From: Paraflavisolibacter caeni
Lineage (GTDB): Bacteria; Bacteroidota; Bacteroidia; Chitinophagales; Chitinophagaceae
DNA length: 64,000 bases
Assembly: GCF_025628885.1 (NCBI RefSeq)
Contig: NZ_JAOTIF010000029.1
Location: 1-64,000, forward strand
Direction of reading: 5' to 3'
Shown: piece after piece, positions 60,159 through 64,000 of the stretch
Position numbering within the stretch: position 1 is the first letter of the stretch
How the letters are laid out: each line of letters starts with the position of its first letter
Made by a program: the position numbers and the translations under genes
Notes under the pieces: generated by a model
Database searches by the model: none
What the model saw: only the letters and a program-made list of their open reading frames with translations
What the model was told of the DNA's origin: nothing

Positions 60159-61157
60159 TTAACTCATCATTTTTACGATCATTTCTTTTAATAATAAAGC
60201 ATCGTCTGTGCCGGAATCGTTGATACCGATGCTTTTGAGGTTATATTCATGCAGGAGGAGTATAATGTTTTCTGCTTGTTGCTGCCTGTATATTTTTGCA
60301 GCCTGTAGGTAATCCTTAGCAAAGAAAGCATGTACTCCTATGGCCGCAGCCAAGCTTTTTTCATCTTTAGCTGGTACAGAGTATACCATCAAAACCTTAC
60401 TGAAAAAATTATAAAGTGAAGGAAAGATTAGGGGTAGCGGCGCTGCCTTTGGATTTGCTTCAAAGTACTGAGCAATGCGAATAGCTTTATACAGATCACG
60501 TGTGGCAAGAGCATGTTGTAATTCATACACGTTAAATTCCTTGCTAACACCAACGTAAGCTTCAATATCGTCTTCTGTAATGTTTTTTCTTTCGCCCAAG
60601 TTCAGGGCGAGCTTGTCGATTTCGTTATTTAGCCGGCTTAGGTCATTTCCGATATGGTCAATTAATAAAAAGAGCGCTTTTCCTGCTATGGTAAAGCCTT
60701 TAGATTTTACCAATTGCTGGGTCCAATCAGGCAGCTCATTATCATATAACTTTTTAGTTGTTAGTAATACACCCTTGTCTTTTATGATTTTTGCCAATTT
60801 TGTTCGGCCATCAACTTTTTTGTTTTTATAGGCTATTACCAGAATAGTGGACAACAATGGCTTTTCGATATATGATTCGAGTTTTTCAATTCCCCTCATT
60901 TCCTGGGCTTCCTTAATCAAAACAACCTGTTTTTCTGAAAACATAGGGTAACGACGGCAGGCATTCACTACAGTGGTCCAATCAGCATCTTTTCCATAAA
61001 AAACTGTCAGGTTGAAGCCTGCTTCGCTTTCATTTAAGATCTCATGCTCGGCAAAATGCACGATCTTATCAATAAAAAAGCTCTCCTCTCCTTCCAGCCA
61101 ATAAATTGGTTTATGAATATTTTTTTTAAGGTCGCCTATAATTTTTTCCGGTGTCAT
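60159..61157 (-). CDS. holA: DNA polymerase III delta subunit
   Basis: HolA opens and loads the sliding clamp as part of the clamp-loader complex. The 332-residue protein starts MTPEKIIGDLKKNIHKPIYW, has YWLEGEESFFIDKIVHFAE (the degenerate P-loop area) and continues with KQVVLIKEAQEM and YIEKPLLSTILVIAYKNKKV. The C-terminal collar domain has HIGNDLSRLNNEIDKLALNL followed by FNVYELQHALATRDLYKAI. The order and length fit the family. It is convergent with ribF. Confidence 0.93.
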   Translation of the reverse strand: MTPEKIIGDLKKNIHKPIYWLEGEESFFIDKIVHFAEHEILNESEAGFNLTVFYGKDADWTTVVNACRRYPMFSEKQVVLIKEAQEMRGIEKLESYIEKPLLSTILVIAYKNKKVDGRTKLAKIIKDKGVLLTTKKLYDNELPDWTQQLVKSKGFTIAGKALFLLIDHIGNDLSRLNNEIDKLALNLGERKNITEDDIEAYVGVSKEFNVYELQHALATRDLYKAIRIAQYFEANPKAAPLPLIFPSLYNFFSKVLMVYSVPAKDEKSLAAAIGVHAFFAKDYLQAAKIYRQQQAENIILLLHEYNLKSIGINDSGTDDALLLKEMIVKMMS

Positions 61158-61308
61158 AATCTTTTATAAAATGTTGTTTTTTATTTACATTTTCTTAACT
61201 GTAATGCTATAAATTCACTCAAATAAATTTTCTGGCATGGTTTTAGAAAAAGGTGCATCGAATTCAAACCTACAGTCTCTTAAAACAATATCTAACTCAA
61301 AAATTTAA

Positions 61309-62289
61309 ATGATGGCAAACACAAACTATCCTTCTGCGAATCCGCAAAACAATCCGTCCGGGAATTCTAACACCAAAAATATAGTGATTGGCTTATTAGC
61401 AGCCGGTCTTTTGGGAACTTGGGGATATTTTTTATATGACAGGAACAAATCAGACGAGCAAATTCAGATTACACAGGCTCAGGCCAACACTGCTATGTCA
61501 TCAAGAGATTCTGTTCAGTTGATTTACAATGAAGCCTTAACCCGACTTGACTCTATTACAGGTAGCAACAATAACCTTCAAGGACAGTTGAGTGATCGCC
61601 AAAGTGAAATCACTAAATTAAAGAGAGAAATTAACAGCATTCTTGCCAAGAAAAATGCTTCTCAGGCTGAACTAGCTAGAGCTAAATCACTGATTGCGCA
61701 ATTAAACAGCAAGATTGAAAATCTCGAGCAGGAAGTTGCCCGTTTAACTGGTGAAAACCAACAATTAGCATCAGCCAATACCCAGTTGAGTGCAGAAAAA
61801 CAAGTGTTGGAAACCAATTTGCAAACTTCTACTGCAGAAAGAGATGAATTAGCAAGCACTGTTGATGTTGCATCTACATTCTCTGCATCTAACTTCAACA
61901 TCAAACCAATCAACGAAAAGAAGAATGGTAAGGAGAAAGAAACTTCAACGGCTCGTCGTGTTGACAAGTTGATGATTTCCTTTGATGTTGAAAACAGAGT
62001 TGCAAGAAGCGGACCTGCTGACATCTATGTAATTGTAACTGGTCCTAACGGTCAAGTAATTTCTGATGCATCAATGGGTTCTGGAATGCTGACTACTCGT
62101 ACTGAAGGTGATAAACCTTATACCTTTAAAACAACAGTAGATTACGAACAAGGTACACGTAAGACCATTCAAGTTCCTTTGCGTCAAAATGATTTCCAAA
62201 CCGGAAACTACAAAATTGAAATCTATCAAAATGGTTTCAAAATCGGTGAAGGTGTAAGAAGTCTTAAGAAAGGTGGCATTTTTGGATAA
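61309..62289 (+). CDS. Membrane-anchored coiled-coil protein
   Basis: I cannot assign this 326-residue protein to a named family. A short Asn/Pro-rich N-terminus is followed by one membrane helix (about 25-42, IVIGLLAAGLLGTWGYFLY). A long coiled coil then runs from about residue 48 to 185 (SEITKLKREINSILAKKNAS, SKIENLEQEVARLTGENQQL). A C-terminal beta-rich domain (about 195-326) contains VDKLMISFDVENRVARSGPA and DIYVIVTGPNGQVI. It probably lies on the periplasmic side as a structural or spacer protein. Met1 or Met2 may be the start. A terminator follows. Confidence 0.72.
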   Translation: MMANTNYPSANPQNNPSGNSNTKNIVIGLLAAGLLGTWGYFLYDRNKSDEQIQITQAQANTAMSSRDSVQLIYNEALTRLDSITGSNNNLQGQLSDRQSEITKLKREINSILAKKNASQAELARAKSLIAQLNSKIENLEQEVARLTGENQQLASANTQLSAEKQVLETNLQTSTAERDELASTVDVASTFSASNFNIKPINEKKNGKEKETSTARRVDKLMISFDVENRVARSGPADIYVIVTGPNGQVISDASMGSGMLTTRTEGDKPYTFKTTVDYEQGTRKTIQVPLRQNDFQTGNYKIEIYQNGFKIGEGVRSLKKGGIFG

Positions 62290-62308
62290 TTGAATCTGCC
62301 TTTGATCG

Positions 62309-62342
62309 AAAAGCCCTGTCCTGCATAAGGACAGGGCTTTTT
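62309..62342. terminator. Bidirectional terminator
   Basis: AAAAGCCCTGTCCT (62309-62322) pairs perfectly with AGGACAGGGCTTTT (62328-62341) across a 5-nt loop, followed by T. It lies between the convergent coiled-coil and TonB receptor genes. Confidence 0.92.
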
Positions 62343-62354
62343 CATTCAATTAAT

Positions 62355-64000
62355 TTAAAAGACATTGTAGCCGTAGCTTATATAGTAAAGCCCTCCCACA
62401 TAAGGGCTGCCGTATCCGGTGCGCTGATAATTGTTTAAAACGTTTGTGCCACCGAGTCTGATCATACTTTTATACTTTGGAAATCTATAGGAAACCTGTG
62501 CGTCAAGCCAGCCAAAAGCAGGTAAAGTGCCTGAAACGAAAGTGCCTTCATATTGATTCACATCCTGCCATTTATATACAACATTAAAACCAATATTCTT
62601 CCATACAGTCTCATTCCGAAGGCCAAGATTAAATCTATATAATGGTGCATTGAAGAAGGCTACGAAATCAGGGGGTACATCGCTCAATTTATCTGAGAAA
62701 ATATTTCCATAAGCGACATATCTTCCTGGAAGCTGGTATTCAGCAGTCGCGCCCCAGCCATATGTTTTTACATTTTGATCTGTGTTCTGATTATAAGAGA
62801 AATTATTAGTAGTACCAGGATTTAAAAATCCTTGCGGAGTTCCTGTTGCTGACTGTCCAACAGCTATTGTAGCAATAAAATCTTTGTTTGTGGCATAATA
62901 ACCATATACATCCAACAAAAGCTTAGTTCCAATTACACCTTTATAACCAACTTCAAAAGACGAAACAGTTTCTGGCTTTATCATTTTGTAATCATATTTC
63001 TGCAAATCGGCAGGATTGCGGGTTGTTCTGTATGTTGTGATACTTTCTGCTGTATAGCCAGGATTAGTATTTAATTGATAATATGTTTGGAACTCTGGTA
63101 AAGCTCCAATCAAAATAGCTGAACTAACATTCAGATTGATGTACTGGTTCTGATTGGTTGGAAAGCGATAAGCTGTTTGATAAGATAATCGCAGGAAGTT
63201 GTCCTTTGCCACCTGAAATACACCAGTGACGCGAGGGGTAAATCTACCTTCAAAATTCCTATGCTTGTCGTATCGGCCTGCAACAGTTAGTGTGAGCAAA
63301 TCATCAAATAACTTTTTCTTTAATTGAAGATATCCACCATATTCATATGGTTTTAAAGATCCTGCAGTATCGGCAAACAATGTACCCTGTGAATTGAGTA
63401 CGTTCAGTTTCCACTGGAAGCCGCCGATCATGTTTACAATATTGGAGAAGTTAAATACTTCTGAAAAAGTCAGTTGACCTTCTGCAGCCCACAAGTCGGA
63501 TTTATCCAAGAATTTTGCTCCTCTTGGAATTGGGAGACTTTTAAGTGAATCGGCTGTTTTATTGAATTGATCAGTTCCTGGCAAAACCATACCCTGATCA
63601 GCAAAAGAGCGGGCTGAATTATGAGCCTGGGCATCAGAAGCACCTATGCTTCTCGCCAACACATAAGCAGCTATATATTGCGGGTACCAAACCTGGCTCG
63701 ACTTCCAGGACTCATTGATCAAGCGTCCCAAAACAGTAGAATTATAGGAATCGCCGGCATTTTCCTGGGTGGTATAGCCCCTGATGAACCAGTTATTTGA
63801 TTTGACTTCCAATTTGTGCTGTGCAATTTTCAGGTTTTTTAAAGAATAACGGTCTGCGCCTGTATAGACAGTTGTGCCAGTCCCCACATAAGAATTAAAT
63901 GAAGCTTCAATTCCCGGAGTAAACTTGTAATACACCCCCCCCGACACTTTCAGGTTTTCTGTATTGTAATCGACCAGGTCTTTCTCCAAATAACCTGTAC
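62355..64000 (-). CDS. TonB-dependent receptor, C-terminal part (cut by window edge)
   Basis: The frame stays open to the right end of the window, so the true start lies outside. About 548 residues of a beta-barrel are visible. They begin with repeated strands such as VSGGVYYKFTPGIEASFNSY and include FLRLSYQTAYRFPTNQNQYI, ETVSSFEVGYKGVIGTKLLL and LGLRNETVWKNIGFNVVYKW. The chain ends in GGLYYISYGYNVF, with the terminal aromatic residue needed for barrel assembly. The TAYRFPTNQ segment is typical of TonB receptors of Bacteroidota. Plug and signal peptide are not visible, and the ligand is unknown. Confidence 0.88.
   Translation of the reverse strand, partial: TGYLEKDLVDYNTENLKVSGGVYYKFTPGIEASFNSYVGTGTTVYTGADRYSLKNLKIAQHKLEVKSNNWFIRGYTTQENAGDSYNSTVLGRLINESWKSSQVWYPQYIAAYVLARSIGASDAQAHNSARSFADQGMVLPGTDQFNKTADSLKSLPIPRGAKFLDKSDLWAAEGQLTFSEVFNFSNIVNMIGGFQWKLNVLNSQGTLFADTAGSLKPYEYGGYLQLKKKLFDDLLTLTVAGRYDKHRNFEGRFTPRVTGVFQVAKDNFLRLSYQTAYRFPTNQNQYINLNVSSAILIGALPEFQTYYQLNTNPGYTAESITTYRTTRNPADLQKYDYKMIKPETVSSFEVGYKGVIGTKLLLDVYGYYATNKDFIATIAVGQSATGTPQGFLNPGTTNNFSYNQNTDQNVKTYGWGATAEYQLPGRYVAYGNIFSDKLSDVPPDFVAFFNAPLYRFNLGLRNETVWKNIGFNVVYKWQDVNQYEGTFVSGTLPAFGWLDAQVSYRFPKYKSMIRLGGTNVLNNYQRTGYGSPYVGGLYYISYGYNVF

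Overview
The window is a chromosomal segment of a member of the Bacteroidota, most likely the family Chitinophagaceae. The reasons are TonB-dependent receptors with an N-terminal carboxypeptidase-like domain, TAnnTTTG-type -7 promoter elements, almost no Shine-Dalgarno sequences, lipoproteins with DUF4142 and CHRD domains, Tat-exported sugar hydrolases, and glycosyltransferases of the TVTNDLS-DQRM type. There is no insertion sequence, integrase, CRISPR array or phage module. The placement rests on gene content and promoter style, not on a marker gene. Starts were moved to the first conserved ATG where a longer reading would begin on a TTG that is part of a promoter.

Layout. 0.3-3.8 kb: a ureohydrolase, a membrane protein, an unclassified radical SAM enzyme and a CHRD lipoprotein. 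4-10 kb: a TonB-like protein, folC, a Nudix hydrolase, a BstA/YfiT-like protein, an ABC ATPase, fbp and msrC. 10-14 kb, the most accessory-looking part: a MmeI-type methyltransferase whose nuclease triad is lost, divergent from a secreted protein that looks like a proteasome-type Ntn hydrolase. 14-22 kb: mrp, a receptor-like small protein, a Gfo/Idh oxidoreductase, a CDF metal exporter, a GT39 glycosyltransferase, rpiA and zwf. 22-30.5 kb: an operon of DUF2339, DUF3999 and a large Tat-exported GH106-like hydrolase.

30.8-39.2 kb is rich in sulfur metabolism: a Tat-exported PLP enzyme, cysE and cysM, then, after a hairpin and a small YtxH gene on the other strand, a six-gene operon (TauE, MBL-rhodanese, two half-size YeeE proteins, a TlpA thioredoxin, phosphosulfolactate synthase) that ends in a strong terminator. 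The operon could import or oxidise reduced sulfur to sulfite and then either export the sulfite or fix it into a C3 sulfonate.

39-49 kb: a DUF4142 lipoprotein, ppk1, a GH16 glucanase, a ferredoxin-type reductase, a subtilisin, a DinB protein and the periplasmic protease Prc. 49-50.6 kb is a long non-coding stretch with degenerate tandem repeats of exactly 11 bp and a palindromic repeat, followed by tRNA-His. 50.8-64 kb: a TonB receptor with a glycine-rich loop, a surface-glycan trio (dehydrogenase and two glycosyltransferases), ftsE, purM, ribF, holA, a coiled-coil membrane protein and a second TonB receptor cut by the window edge.

The most interesting items are the secreted Ntn-like protein, the nuclease-dead MmeI homologue, the 11-bp-period repeat family found at several intergenic sites, and the sulfite/sulfonate operon.
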